In this document: one piece after another, positions 25,347-34,408 of the stretch
Layout: every line of letters starts with the position of its first letter
How positions within the stretch are numbered: position 1 is the stretch's first letter
DNA from: an uncultured Burkholderiales bacterium
GTDB lineage: Bacteria > Pseudomonadota > Gammaproteobacteria > Burkholderiales > Burkholderiaceae_C
NCBI GenBank assembly: GCA_903830725.1
Contig: CAIKVH010000043.1
Span: forward strand, 22,653 to 86,652
DNA: 64,000 bases
Reading direction: 5' to 3'
Position numbers and translations under genes: made by a program
Notes under the pieces: generated by a model
Databases searched by the model: none
Told to the model about the DNA's origin: nothing
What the model saw: the letters and a program-made list of their open reading frames with translations, nothing else

Positions 25347-26786
25347 ATGTCAAATAGCGTTCAATTGAATCTTACAAAGAACTCTTCACAACGAGAAAAG
25401 ACTTCAATTGGTAGAAAGTTAATTTTCTCTTTTTTTCAAAGAGGTACTAAGTTTTTACCTTTTGCAGACGCTGCCTCTGTTGATCTCCCCTTATCGAGAC
25501 TTTTAAGACTCTCCCTATTTCAGGTATCAGTTGGTATGGCCTTAGCGCTACTAATTGGCACCCTTAACCGCGTGATGATTGTTGAGCTACACGTTCCAGC
25601 ATCATGGGTTTCAGTTATGGTTGCCATGCCCATCGTGGTTGCCCCGTTTAGAGCAATTATTGGCTTTAGCTCAGATGTCCACCAGTCTGAGCTAGGTTGG
25701 AAACGTGTCCCCTACATCTGGAGAGGTACCCTGGTGCAATTTGGCGGACTTGCGGTGATGCCTTTTGCACTTTTAGTGCTGTCTGGCATGGGACAAGCCT
25801 CAAGAGCCCCTGAATGGGTAGGCCATCTGGGTGCTGGCATAGCGTTTTTATTGGTGGGCGCAGGACTTCATACAACTCAAACTGCAGGACTGGCATTAGC
25901 TACTGATCTAGCGCCTGAGGAATCAAGACCCAAAGTAGTAGGCCTCATGTACGTCATGTTGCTCGTTGGCATGATGGTAAGTGCCCTTGTTTTTGGATCA
26001 TTCTTAAAAGAATTTACTCCGGGTCGTCTGATTCAAGTAATCCAAGCATCAGCACTTTTGACCCTCATATTAAACGTCATTGCCCTTTGGAAACAGGAAA
26101 GTAGAATAAAAACTCCATCACACCTAAGAGAGAAAGCTGAGAGTTTCAAGCAGTCTTGGATAAGATTTTGTTATGGTGGTCAAGCCGTTCGAAGATTAAT
26201 CGCTGTGGGGCTGGGAACTATCGCGTTTAGTATGGAAGACATATTGCTAGAGCCCTACGGGGGGGAGATACTCCATCTTGGGGTTGGCGCTACTACGGCA
26301 TTGACAGCAACCCTAGCATTAGGGGGGTTGTTTGGTTTTGCATTGGCTTCCAAAATATTAAGCAAGGGCTTTGATCCTTTCAAGATGGCCAGTATTGGAG
26401 CGGCTTGCGGAATTCCTGCATTCTTCGCAGTAATCATATCTGCCCCACTAGGCTCGACTTTCATTTTTGCATTTGGCATCTTCTTAATAGGGTTTGGTGG
26501 AGGTCTATTTGGACATGGCACCCTTACGGCAACGATGAATCTTGCCCCGCCCGGTCAAAGTGGTCTTGCTTTAGGATCCTGGGGAGCCGTTCAAGCAACC
26601 GCGGCAGGTCTTGCTATAGCTGTGAGCGGCATCATTAGGGATGTTATGGACTCTTTATACCAAGCCCCGTTTGGTTATAACGCTGTTTACTCTATTGAGA
26701 TAATTATGTTGTTTGTCACAATAATTACAATGATTCCACTCATGAAAAAATTACCTCATTCAACAACCGCAAAGACATATTCTTGA
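25347..26786 (+). CDS. pucC: PucC, LH2 assembly factor (BCD-family MFS protein)
   Basis: Inner-membrane protein of 479 residues with about twelve spans, of the bacteriochlorophyll-delivery branch of the MFS superfamily. Motifs are LPFADAASVDLPLSRLLRLSLFQ (in part: PFADAASVDLPLSRLL, about 36), GTLNRVMIVEL (about 72) and ILLEPYGGEILHLGVGATT (about 305). The lhaA product at 49.6-51.0 kb is a close paralogue. Its place directly after pucBA and the hairpin identifies it as the LH2-specific member. The ORF starts only 19 bases after the hairpin T-tract, so its expression depends on read-through or a weak internal promoter. Confidence 0.92.
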   Translation: MSNSVQLNLTKNSSQREKTSIGRKLIFSFFQRGTKFLPFADAASVDLPLSRLLRLSLFQVSVGMALALLIGTLNRVMIVELHVPASWVSVMVAMPIVVAPFRAIIGFSSDVHQSELGWKRVPYIWRGTLVQFGGLAVMPFALLVLSGMGQASRAPEWVGHLGAGIAFLLVGAGLHTTQTAGLALATDLAPEESRPKVVGLMYVMLLVGMMVSALVFGSFLKEFTPGRLIQVIQASALLTLILNVIALWKQESRIKTPSHLREKAESFKQSWIRFCYGGQAVRRLIAVGLGTIAFSMEDILLEPYGGEILHLGVGATTALTATLALGGLFGFALASKILSKGFDPFKMASIGAACGIPAFFAVIISAPLGSTFIFAFGIFLIGFGGGLFGHGTLTATMNLAPPGQSGLALGSWGAVQATAAGLAIAVSGIIRDVMDSLYQAPFGYNAVYSIEIIMLFVTIITMIPLMKKLPHSTTAKTYS

Positions 26787-26832
26787 CAATTTGAGATAAT
26801 ACGATAGTCACTTTATAACCAAGGAGAAAAAA

Positions 26833-26952
26833 ATGCATATTCCTACCAGTACTCTACTTTTAATTATTTGGGTCGTTTTTTGTGTTTTCTGGATGCTCAA
26901 CCAGTTTCACAAAAGCAACTTACGCCGTGACTATCCGGGTCAAATCAAATAA
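26833..26952 (+). CDS. Small single-span membrane protein downstream of pucC
   Basis: Not a recognised family. A 39-residue ORF with a good ribosome site (AAGGAG, seven bases before ATG). Residues about 7-24 (TLLLIIWVVFCVFWMLNQ) form one membrane span, followed by a basic tail FHKSNLRRDYPGQIK that predicts a cytoplasmic C-terminus. It starts 46 bases after pucC on the same strand. Its size, span and place suggest an accessory subunit of an antenna or assembly complex, comparable in kind to the small single-span polypeptides found in other phototrophs. This is inference only. Confidence 0.6.
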   Translation: MHIPTSTLLLIIWVVFCVFWMLNQFHKSNLRRDYPGQIK

Positions 26953-26999
26953 TTAGAGGGCACAGCGAAAACAATCCCCAAGGGGTAGTTTTTTAACTG

Positions 27000-27281
27000 T
27001 TACCCCCTCAAACTATCTCTCCAGCAACTCTCAATTTCAGAGCCTGACATTGAGTCTAGTTGTTCTGAGGTGAAGTTACCAGTTTCTATCAAGTGCTGTT
27101 TGTATCCACTCAATTGCTTGAATTCAAGATATTGATAAATCGGAAGGATTGCAAACACAGGAATCAAGAAAAAAAGCATTCCGTAGGGATAAAGCGGTAT
27201 TCCAAGGAAAGCGCAAATTTTGTACAAGAAGAAAAATGTAGCTACAGTAAGTGTTGCGAGCAATAAATTTTTTCTAAACAT
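27000..27281 (-). CDS. Hypothetical two- or three-span membrane protein
   Basis: Not recognised. It has 93 residues. Residues about 5-27 and 30-50 are hydrophobic (LLLATLTVATFFFLYKICAF; YGMLFFLIPVFAILPIYQYL), followed by a hydrophilic C-terminus, SGYKQHLIETGNFTSEQLDSM. The gene is on the minus strand, between two tiny plus-strand ORFs and divergent from the 45-residue one. No functional motif is visible. Confidence 0.55.
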   Translation of the reverse strand: MFRKNLLLATLTVATFFFLYKICAFLGIPLYPYGMLFFLIPVFAILPIYQYLEFKQLSGYKQHLIETGNFTSEQLDSMSGSEIESCWRDSLRG

Positions 27282-27355
27282 ATTTCAGCTCCTATCGATT
27301 CTCATTCTAGCAAGCCAGAACAATTTATCTAGTCAACTTTTAATCGGAAATTAAC

Positions 27356-27493
27356 ATGAACACATTAATGACTTTAAACAAGGTAAGAAAATTTGTAGAC
27401 GATAAGGCACTTATATTTATCGCTTTACTTTTTGTTTCTTTCTGTTCATTTTTTACAATGGGGTACTGGATCAGTTTAATGAATTTTTCATAG
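27356..27493 (+). CDS. Possible small membrane protein (45 residues)
   Basis: Short ORF with a basic-acidic N-terminus MNTLMTLNKVRKFVDDKA and one hydrophobic span (ALIFIALLFVSFCSFFTMGYWI), ending MNFS. The ribosome site is weak (CGGAAAT). It ends 12 bases before the convergent tspO stop. It has the size and topology of small photocomplex polypeptides but lacks a His for pigment binding in the span. It may be a real gene or a chance ORF. Confidence 0.4.
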   Translation: MNTLMTLNKVRKFVDDKALIFIALLFVSFCSFFTMGYWISLMNFS

Positions 27494-27505
27494 TGAAACA
27501 ACTCA

Positions 27506-27985
27506 TTAAAAGCCGTTCAACACAACTGTCTGCCAGTTCAAAACAGTAGCAATTGATACCCATATAAGATATGGAACCACAAGCAATGATGCGAGCTTTG
27601 AGTCACGCCATTGATAAATAATTATTGAGAGAACGGACAGCCATAGCGGGAGGCATTCAATTAAAGACCAATCTGGTCTGTGTAGATTAAAGTAAAAGAA
27701 GCTCCAAAGAATATTAAGCCCCCCATTTACTAAGTAAAGAGACAAGTAGAGCATTTGCCTTTTTGGGGTTTTAGCTGAATTCCAAGAAAGCCAAGCAGCA
27801 GCAGCGCTGAGACCAAAAATAATGCTCCAAATTAAACCAAAAGCGGGGTCCGGTGGCTTCCAGCTGGGTTGATTTAAATTAAAGTACCAATCATCAAGAT
27901 TAGTCAATAAAGCGCCAACGCTGGCAAAGGCAACACCCAGCAAAATAGATAGTATTAATGACTGCCAACGGCGAAGAAAATTCAT
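27506..27985 (-). CDS. tspO: TspO/MBR-family tryptophan-rich sensory protein
   Basis: Five-span membrane protein of 159 residues. It is rich in Trp, with the family segments WYFNLNQPSWKPPDPAFGLIWS (in part: NQPSWKPPDPAFGLIW, about 38-53) and NGGLNILWSFFYF (about 87), and the end LNWQTVVLNGF. TspO binds porphyrins. In Rhodobacter sphaeroides, whose tspO lies by the crt genes, it acts as a negative regulator of photosynthesis genes in oxygen. Its position between the LH2 genes and bchH fits that role. Confidence 0.9.
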   Translation of the reverse strand: MNFLRRWQSLILSILLGVAFASVGALLTNLDDWYFNLNQPSWKPPDPAFGLIWSIIFGLSAAAAWLSWNSAKTPKRQMLYLSLYLVNGGLNILWSFFYFNLHRPDWSLIECLPLWLSVLSIIIYQWRDSKLASLLVVPYLIWVSIATVLNWQTVVLNGF

Positions 27986-28026
27986 AAGCTTGTTGAATTC
28001 GTGTCTATTGATAGAGGTATCTTACC

Positions 28027-28956
28027 TCAAGGACCTGGGGAGTTTATAAATTCTAAAACATGGGCCAAAGATATTTGAGCATTCTCTTCTTGCAATAGAT
28101 GGCTAGCCTTGGGCATGATAATCGATTGCGAGAATGCTAAAACTCGTCTGTAGTCTGCGCTATTACTGCAAGGTATCATCCGGTCACTCTCCCCCCATAG
28201 CAATAATGTGGAAGCGGTTATTTTTTTGAGCTTGGGTACAGGATCGGAATTGATAGTTTGCTTCATTCTCTCTAGTATTGCATCCCTAACAGTCGGTGCT
28301 CTTAATAAATCGTAATACCGCTCCAACAAGTTGTCATTCATTACAGAGGGATCGAAAAAAGCTGGCTCTAAACTCTTTTTAACTAAAAATTTAGGCATGA
28401 AATATTTAATCAAATTCGCAATAGGTCCTGCATCATAAGGTTTAGTGCCTATTGCTTGACCCGGAACCGGGAATCCATCAGGAGCTAACAGGATGAGTCG
28501 TTTGACACGATCTGGATACTCGCTCGCAAAATTCCAGGCAATGCGCCCTCCCATTGAATGCCCTATTAAGATCGGATTTTGCACACCTATTTGATTCAGA
28601 AAATTTGCGAGTCTCTTAACGTCTGCCTCATCGCTGTAATTGTTGTCTGGTGAGGCTCCGGTAAGCCCAAAACCAGCTATATCCAATCTAACAACCCGAA
28701 AATTACGCTCCAAAACACTAGACCATTCATCCCAGGTCTGCAAACTCGACCCAAATCCGTGCAGCAAGACAACAGCTTGCGCATTTTTAGTCCCCGTGTC
28801 ACGGTAATGGACCCGCAGTCCACCTACCAATGCAAATTGGCTAGGCGAAGTTGCGTATTTCAATTCCAAGTCTTGACGACTTAGATCCGGAGTAAAGAGA
28901 GTCATAAGGAATAAACTTATTACTATTAATGTAGAAAAAAAGTAACTTTTCATCAC
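28027..28956 (-). CDS. Alpha/beta hydrolase with N-terminal membrane anchor
   Basis: Hydrolase of 309 residues. A hydrophobic N-terminus (about 4-22) looks like a signal anchor, so the enzyme probably faces the periplasm. The fold is clear from VVLLHGFGSSLQTWDEW (about 63), the nucleophile elbow LIGHSMGG (about 136), the acid in WGESDRMIP (about 247) and the His in ASHLLQEE. BchO, an alpha/beta hydrolase of many photosynthesis clusters, has the same fold, but it normally lacks such an anchor and lies next to bchD. I do not assign BchO. The substrate is unknown. Confidence 0.75.
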   Translation of the reverse strand: MMKSYFFSTLIVISLFLMTLFTPDLSRQDLELKYATSPSQFALVGGLRVHYRDTGTKNAQAVVLLHGFGSSLQTWDEWSSVLERNFRVVRLDIAGFGLTGASPDNNYSDEADVKRLANFLNQIGVQNPILIGHSMGGRIAWNFASEYPDRVKRLILLAPDGFPVPGQAIGTKPYDAGPIANLIKYFMPKFLVKKSLEPAFFDPSVMNDNLLERYYDLLRAPTVRDAILERMKQTINSDPVPKLKKITASTLLLWGESDRMIPCSNSADYRRVLAFSQSIIMPKASHLLQEENAQISLAHVLEFINSPGP

Positions 28957-29086
28957 TCTATTAATCTTAAAAACCGTAATGAATCGTCAATGAATGAATG
29001 CAGCTGAGTTCATTCTATATCCCATATAACTGCAAATATACCCCCAGTATTTGACCTAACAACAAGCTGAATTAGGAGGAAAAAAT

Positions 29087-29128
29087 ATGTCTAGGAGTGT
29101 GGAACACAAGAAACCAATTATTTATTGA
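29087..29128 (+). CDS. Possible 13-codon leader ORF upstream of bchH
   Basis: ATG to TGA encoding MSRSVEHKKPIIY. A very strong ribosome site, AGGAGGAAAAAAT, stands just before the ATG, better than that of bchH itself. It lies about 200 bases upstream of bchH in an otherwise non-coding 376-base gap. It could be a leader peptide, a remnant of a lost gene, or chance. Confidence 0.35.
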   Translation: MSRSVEHKKPIIY

Positions 29129-29252
29129 GTACTAAATTCGTATTTATTTTAAAAAAATAACTTACTTAGTAAAAATTCATAAGCTTTGAATCCATCAGAG
29201 TCATCAAAAAATTACCTCGGATTTGGTGTTTTCCCTATGAGTAAAATACATA

Positions 29253-29283
29253 TGACAGTATCTAATGTCAACATAAGTTTACA
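29253..29283. promoter_or_regulatory. PpsR-type operator upstream of bchH
   Basis: TGTCAACATAAGTTTACA at 29266-29283 matches TGT-N12-ACA. A second inverted element, TGACA-N8-TGTCA (29253-29270), overlaps its left half, so two overlapping dimer sites may exist. It lies 50 bases before the bchH ATG. No confident -35/-10 pair could be set. Confidence 0.65.
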
Positions 29284-29332
29284 ACAAAGGCTTTGTATAA
29301 GCTTTTAAGAATCAAATACGGCGGTCAATTAA

Positions 29333-32300
29333 ATGATACCAAATACATCACCAGAATTTGAAAAATCCAAACTTAGGGTTCTGATAATTACGATGGACAC
29401 GCATTTAAACAGTGCGGTTAGTAGAGGTATGGAGGCGCTGAAGAAAGCAGCGCCCACAATAAATTTGAGCATTTATTCAGCAACCCAATACACCAACGAT
29501 ACGAGAGTATTGGAGCAATGTCGCAATGACATTGCAAAGGCAGATATTATTTTTGTTGGTATGCTTTTCTTAGAGAACCAGTTCCTGCCGATCTTTGATG
29601 ACTTAAAGGCTAGAAGAGAAAAATGCGATGCAATGATCTGTGTGGTTTCAGCCGCAGAAATAGTAAGGCTTACAAAAATGGGCAAATTAGATATGTCCAA
29701 GCCTACCTCGGGGCCTATGGCCTTTATAAAAAAATTAAAAGGCGATACAACTAAGAAGGATGTTAGTTCGGGTGAGCGGCAGATGAAAATGCTCAGGCGG
29801 TTACCTAAGATACTGCGCTTCATACCTGGGACGGCCCAAGACCTTAGGGCGTATTTTTTATGCATACAGTACTGGCTTGGCGGGTCCGAAGACAACATGC
29901 TCAATTTGAGTTTGTATCTGGCCTCTCGTTACGGGTGTGGAGCCCAATCCAAAAATAGAGCTGTTTACTCAAAGTTGTCTTATGAGGCGCCACTTGAATA
30001 TCCAGATATTGGTATATATCACCCAAGGATGAAACCCAAAATCAGTGCGAAGGCCAGCGATTTACCCATACTAAATAACCAAGAAAGTAAACGAGGTCGT
30101 GTGGGAGTTTTGATGCTTCGCTCATACCTGCTCGCAAACAACTCTGAACATTACGATGCTGTGATTGCTGCTTTGGAAGTCCAAGGACTCCAAGTCGTGC
30201 CCGCTTTCGCCGCCGGCCTGGACTCAAGACCAGCCATCAATGAATTCTTCATGAAAGACGGGGTAAGTAGCGTTGATGCAGTTATTTCATTAACAGGGTT
30301 TTCTTTGGTTGGGGGTCCCGCATACAACGACGCTCACGCCGCAGAGGAAATGCTTGCAAAACTAGATGTCCCCTACATCGCAGCGCACCCCGTTGAGTTC
30401 CAAACGCTTGATCAATGGGGTGAGTCTCAACGCGGTCTATTGCCTGTTGAGTCAACAATCATGATCGCCATTCCCGAGCTAGACGGCGCTGTAGTTCCTA
30501 TGGTTTTTGGAGGCAGGCCCGGGGCTGAGGGGGTAACGTGTAAAGGTTGTCATAAACTGTGTACATTCTCCAAAGAACAAGTTCAACAAGATATGTTCAC
30601 TTGTACTGAACGCACTGCAATGCTCTCCCAAAGAGTTGCCAAGCTAGTAGACCTTAGAAGGACCAAGAGGGAAGATAAAAAAGTAACGGTCGTTCTTTTT
30701 AACTTCCCCCCAAACGCCGGAAACATCGGCACAGCCGCTTACCTTTCAGTCTTTGAGTCTGTTTTTGAGATGATGCGCCGACTAAAGGCAGAAGGCTACA
30801 GCATAGAGATGCCGTCTAGTGTTGAAGAGCTAAGAGATGACATCCTGTATGGAAATGCAAAAAAATATGGTGCTGATGCTAACGTACACGCGCTGATTTC
30901 CACCCAAGATCATATAAAAAGAGAAAAATACTTGGCAGAAATCGAAGTCCAGTGGGGTCCTGCCCCGGGCAAGCAACTCAACAACGGTGCCAATATCTTT
31001 GTCCTTGGCAAACAGTACGGAAACTTCCTAGTCGCTATTCAACCCTCATTTGGTTATGAGGGTGATCCAATGCGGTTGTTGTTTGAAAAAGGATTTGCGC
31101 CAACGCATGCATTCTCCGCGTTTTATCGTTACTTGCGGGAGGACTTTAAAACAAGCGCCCTGCTTCACTTTGGAACACACGGGGCTTTGGAGTTTATGCC
31201 TGGCAAACAAAATGGATTGACGGCCCAGTGTTGGCCCGACCGTCTAATTTTAGACATGCCTAACTTTTATTTGTATGCCGCTAACAACCCCTCAGAAGGA
31301 GCAATCGCTAAAAGAAGGTCAGGGGCAACATTAATTAGCTATTTAACTCCCCCGATGACAGAGTCTGGTCTTTATACAGGCCTGCTAGATTTAAAAGCCA
31401 GTCTTGAGCGGTATCGCTTACTAGATCAAGAAGAGAGCATAGAGAAAAAAGAGCTTGCCCTGATGATCCAAGCTCAAGCAGCGGAATTGGATTTAGCTGC
31501 TTCAACCCCGCCTTGGTTTGCCAACAGTCAAGCCCCTCAGCACGAGGAGTATGAACAAGCAGACCAAACCATTCATAAATTATTAAATAAAATTTTAGAG
31601 CTTGAATACTCTTTGATTCCAAACGGTCTTCACATCCTAGGCAAAGCACCAAGCGAGGAAGAAAAGTATGAATTTCTTAAAATCATGGCAGAAGCTAGTT
31701 TTGAGAAACCTCTCTCGCCGGAGGTCATTCATGCAATTTCGGACAATGAAAACAGTCACCAAGTTCTAAGCCTTACTGATTTGCCGGCGGATGAAAATAA
31801 TTTAGCAAAGATTGAAAAACTTCTAGAGTCGAGTCAATTGCTAAATCAAAATTCCGAGCTAACGGGCATCATGAGAGCTTTAGATGCTAAGTACATCAGA
31901 CCCGCTCCAGGCGGAGACATTATTCACAAACCAGAGATATTGCCTACCGGTAGAAATCTTCACGGCTTTGATCCGTTTCGAATCCCAAGTAATTTTGCGA
32001 TGAAGGACGGCGCGGTACAAGCAGAAAAAATATTAACACGCTACTGTGAGGACGGACTACCACTGCCAGAGTCAATTGCGATGGTTCTTTGGGGTAGTGA
32101 CAATTTAAAAACCGAAGGCGCACAAATTGCCCAGGTCTTAAGAATGTATGGTGCCAAGCCAAGGTTTGATAGTTTTGGGAGATTGGTTGGGGCGAGCCTA
32201 ATGACACTTGAAGAGTTGGGACGACCAAGAATCGATGTTGTGATCTCGCTGTCAGGCATCTTCAGGGACTTGATGCCCCTGCAAATCAAACTCCTCGCAG

Positions 32301-33130
32301 AGGCCGCCTATATGGCAGCAAGTGCAGATGAGCCATTGGAACAAAATTTTGTTAGAAAGCATGCGTTCAAATATATGCAGGACAACGGATGTGACCTACA
32401 AACTGCTTCCCTCAGAATTTTTGGTAACGCAGATAGTGCGTATGGAGCAAACGTAAATAATTTAATCGAAAGCGGTGCATGGACTGATGAAAATGAATTG
32501 GGCGACACCTACACGGCAAGAAAAGGTTTTGCCTTTGGAATCGATGGACTCGCTGTGAAGAACACGACCATCCTAAAGTCAGCACTGGCTGATGTTGAGT
32601 TGACTTATCAAAATCTTGATTCGGTTGAGCTAGGGGTGACCACAATTGATAACTATTTTGATACGCTTGGTGGCATATCCAAGGCCGTTCAACAGGCCAA
32701 CGGAGGAGTCTCCAAGCCCGTCTTTATTGGCGACCAGACCAAGGGGGAAGGTAAAGTAAGGTCTTTATCCGACCAAGTAGAGTTAGAAACCAGAACTCGT
32801 ATTTTGAATCCCAAGTGGTATGAGGGCATGTTAAAAAGTGGATTTGAGGGGGTTCGCCAAATTGAGGTTCACCTAACCAATACAGTGGGTTGGTCTGCAA
32901 CGACTGGGCAAGTACAGCCGTGGGTTTATAAACAAATCACAGAAACATTTGTCTTAAACTCAGAGCTAAGACAAAGACTTGCTGAGCTGAACCCAACCGC
33001 CTCCATGAGAATGGCAAACAGATTGCTTGAGGCATGCGAGCGTAACTACTGGACCCCAGATCCAGAAACACTTGAAAAACTTAAACTAGCGACTGAAGAA
33101 CTAGAAGATCGATTAGAAGGAGTTTACTGA
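29333..33130 (+). CDS. bchH: Magnesium chelatase subunit H (BchH)
   Basis: Large porphyrin-binding subunit that inserts Mg2+ into protoporphyrin IX with BchI and BchD, the first committed step of bacteriochlorophyll synthesis. It has 1265 residues, within the usual BchH range. Features include the N-terminal LRVLIITMDTHLNSAVSRGMEAL (in part: ITMDTHLNSAVSRGME), ALLHFGTHGALEFMPGKQNGL (in part: LHFGTHGALEFMPGKQ, about 610) and the C-terminal WSATTGQVQPWVYKQ (about 1185). A CxxCHxxC-like cluster, CKGCHKLC (about 401-408), is present. bchI follows after 107 bases and bchD after that, giving the whole chelatase on one strand. Confidence 0.97.
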   Translation: MIPNTSPEFEKSKLRVLIITMDTHLNSAVSRGMEALKKAAPTINLSIYSATQYTNDTRVLEQCRNDIAKADIIFVGMLFLENQFLPIFDDLKARREKCDAMICVVSAAEIVRLTKMGKLDMSKPTSGPMAFIKKLKGDTTKKDVSSGERQMKMLRRLPKILRFIPGTAQDLRAYFLCIQYWLGGSEDNMLNLSLYLASRYGCGAQSKNRAVYSKLSYEAPLEYPDIGIYHPRMKPKISAKASDLPILNNQESKRGRVGVLMLRSYLLANNSEHYDAVIAALEVQGLQVVPAFAAGLDSRPAINEFFMKDGVSSVDAVISLTGFSLVGGPAYNDAHAAEEMLAKLDVPYIAAHPVEFQTLDQWGESQRGLLPVESTIMIAIPELDGAVVPMVFGGRPGAEGVTCKGCHKLCTFSKEQVQQDMFTCTERTAMLSQRVAKLVDLRRTKREDKKVTVVLFNFPPNAGNIGTAAYLSVFESVFEMMRRLKAEGYSIEMPSSVEELRDDILYGNAKKYGADANVHALISTQDHIKREKYLAEIEVQWGPAPGKQLNNGANIFVLGKQYGNFLVAIQPSFGYEGDPMRLLFEKGFAPTHAFSAFYRYLREDFKTSALLHFGTHGALEFMPGKQNGLTAQCWPDRLILDMPNFYLYAANNPSEGAIAKRRSGATLISYLTPPMTESGLYTGLLDLKASLERYRLLDQEESIEKKELALMIQAQAAELDLAASTPPWFANSQAPQHEEYEQADQTIHKLLNKILELEYSLIPNGLHILGKAPSEEEKYEFLKIMAEASFEKPLSPEVIHAISDNENSHQVLSLTDLPADENNLAKIEKLLESSQLLNQNSELTGIMRALDAKYIRPAPGGDIIHKPEILPTGRNLHGFDPFRIPSNFAMKDGAVQAEKILTRYCEDGLPLPESIAMVLWGSDNLKTEGAQIAQVLRMYGAKPRFDSFGRLVGASLMTLEELGRPRIDVVISLSGIFRDLMPLQIKLLAEAAYMAASADEPLEQNFVRKHAFKYMQDNGCDLQTASLRIFGNADSAYGANVNNLIESGAWTDENELGDTYTARKGFAFGIDGLAVKNTTILKSALADVELTYQNLDSVELGVTTIDNYFDTLGGISKAVQQANGGVSKPVFIGDQTKGEGKVRSLSDQVELETRTRILNPKWYEGMLKSGFEGVRQIEVHLTNTVGWSATTGQVQPWVYKQITETFVLNSELRQRLAELNPTASMRMANRLLEACERNYWTPDPETLEKLKLATEELEDRLEGVY

Positions 33131-33237
33131 AATTAGGCTTTAAAGCTTCAAGGATCTATTTTTTTGAATTTCAGATTTAATTTTCAATTATTCTTGCCTT
33201 AGACTACTGACCTGAAGCTTCACTAATCATTTTTTAA

Positions 33238-34263
33238 ATGGCAATTCCTTTTCCTTTTTCTGCTATCGTTGGACAAAACGATATGAAAACAGCTATCCAA
33301 ATTGTGGCTGTTGATCCTAGTGTTAACGGTATTTTGGCGCTAGGTGATCGGGGCACTGGCAAATCAACAGCTGTCAGAGCGCTTGCAGATTTACTGCCCC
33401 CCATCAAAGCTGTCAAGAACTGTATTTATGGTTGTGATCCGAAGGATCAATCTAAATCCTGTGATCAATGCGAAAAACTTAAGCTCTCGACTGCCTCCCC
33501 CCCTAGTGAGCTTAGACCAGTTCCAGTTGTAGACCTACCCCTTGGCGCCTCTGAGGATAGGGTTGTGGGTGCGTTGGACCTAGAAAAAGCACTTAGTCAG
33601 GGTATTAAATCGTTTTCCCCTGGCCTTTTGGCAAAAGCTAATCGGGGATTTTTATACATTGATGAGGTTAATTTATTGGAGGACCACTTAGTTGATTTAC
33701 TGATTGATGTGGCAGCTTCAGGGGAAAATCTTGTTGAACGCGAGGGGTTGAGCGTTAGACACCCCGCTCGTTTTGTATTGGTCGGCAGTGGTAATCCAGA
33801 GGAAGGTGAACTGAGACCCCAACTGCTAGACAGATTTGGTTTGTGTGTTGAGGTCAAAACGCCCCAGGAGCTTGAGGAGCGAATCCTTGTCATTAAACGA
33901 CGTGATGCTTTTGAGAAAAATCCAGAGAAATTTCAAGAAGACTGGCGTGAGGCCAATGATGCCCTTCGCGAAAAAATAATTAAAGCAAAAAAACGCTTAG
34001 ACAAAGTGGTTATGGACGATGACTTTCTACGGTTATGTTCCAGACTTTGCATGGCGCTTGGCACTGACGGCTTAAGAGCAGAGCTGACCCTCATGAAGGC
34101 AACAAGAGCTTACGCAGCGCTTGAGGGTGACAAGAAAGTTGATGCCAAACACCTCAGAGTTATTGCACCTATGGCTTTGTGCCATAGGCTAAGGCGTGAC
34201 CCATTGGATGACACGGGCTCAACCATAAGAGTCGAGAGAGCTTTGGAAGAACTCTTTAAATAA
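33238..34263 (+). CDS. bchI: Magnesium chelatase ATPase subunit I (BchI)
   Basis: AAA+ ATPase of 341 residues that drives Mg insertion as a hexameric ring with BchD. Walker A is GDRGTGKST (about 37-45), Walker B GFLYIDEVNLLEDHLVD (about 138-154) with sensor-1 GSGNPEEGELRPQLLDRFG (about 182-200). The insert with CIYGCDPKDQSKSCDQCEKL (about 61-80) is typical of BchI/ChlI. Start ATG at 33238. Confidence 0.97.
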   Translation: MAIPFPFSAIVGQNDMKTAIQIVAVDPSVNGILALGDRGTGKSTAVRALADLLPPIKAVKNCIYGCDPKDQSKSCDQCEKLKLSTASPPSELRPVPVVDLPLGASEDRVVGALDLEKALSQGIKSFSPGLLAKANRGFLYIDEVNLLEDHLVDLLIDVAASGENLVEREGLSVRHPARFVLVGSGNPEEGELRPQLLDRFGLCVEVKTPQELEERILVIKRRDAFEKNPEKFQEDWREANDALREKIIKAKKRLDKVVMDDDFLRLCSRLCMALGTDGLRAELTLMKATRAYAALEGDKKVDAKHLRVIAPMALCHRLRRDPLDDTGSTIRVERALEELFK

Positions 34264-34408
34264 AAATCCCCTAAAGGTTTCTCTGAGTGCCTGCATCCTC
34301 CCTTATTACCTTGAAACCCAATTCATCAAGTCTAGGTGCTTTAAAGACTACCGCGTCAATAAGTTGTACTCCTTTTACTAAAGCATCCTCTGGGATTAGG
34401 CCATTCAA

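Noticed and set aside
26965..26990. CCCCAAGGGG followed by T6 as an intrinsic terminator after the 39-residue ORF
   Set aside because: The four-base arms are separated by only two bases, so no stable hairpin can form.
28027..28956. Alpha/beta hydrolase as BchO
   Set aside because: It has an N-terminal membrane anchor and is not next to bchD; only the general fold is shared.
29473..29904. 143-codon open frame antisense to bchH
   Set aside because: It lies inside the well-conserved N-terminus of BchH on the other strand and shows no protein motifs.
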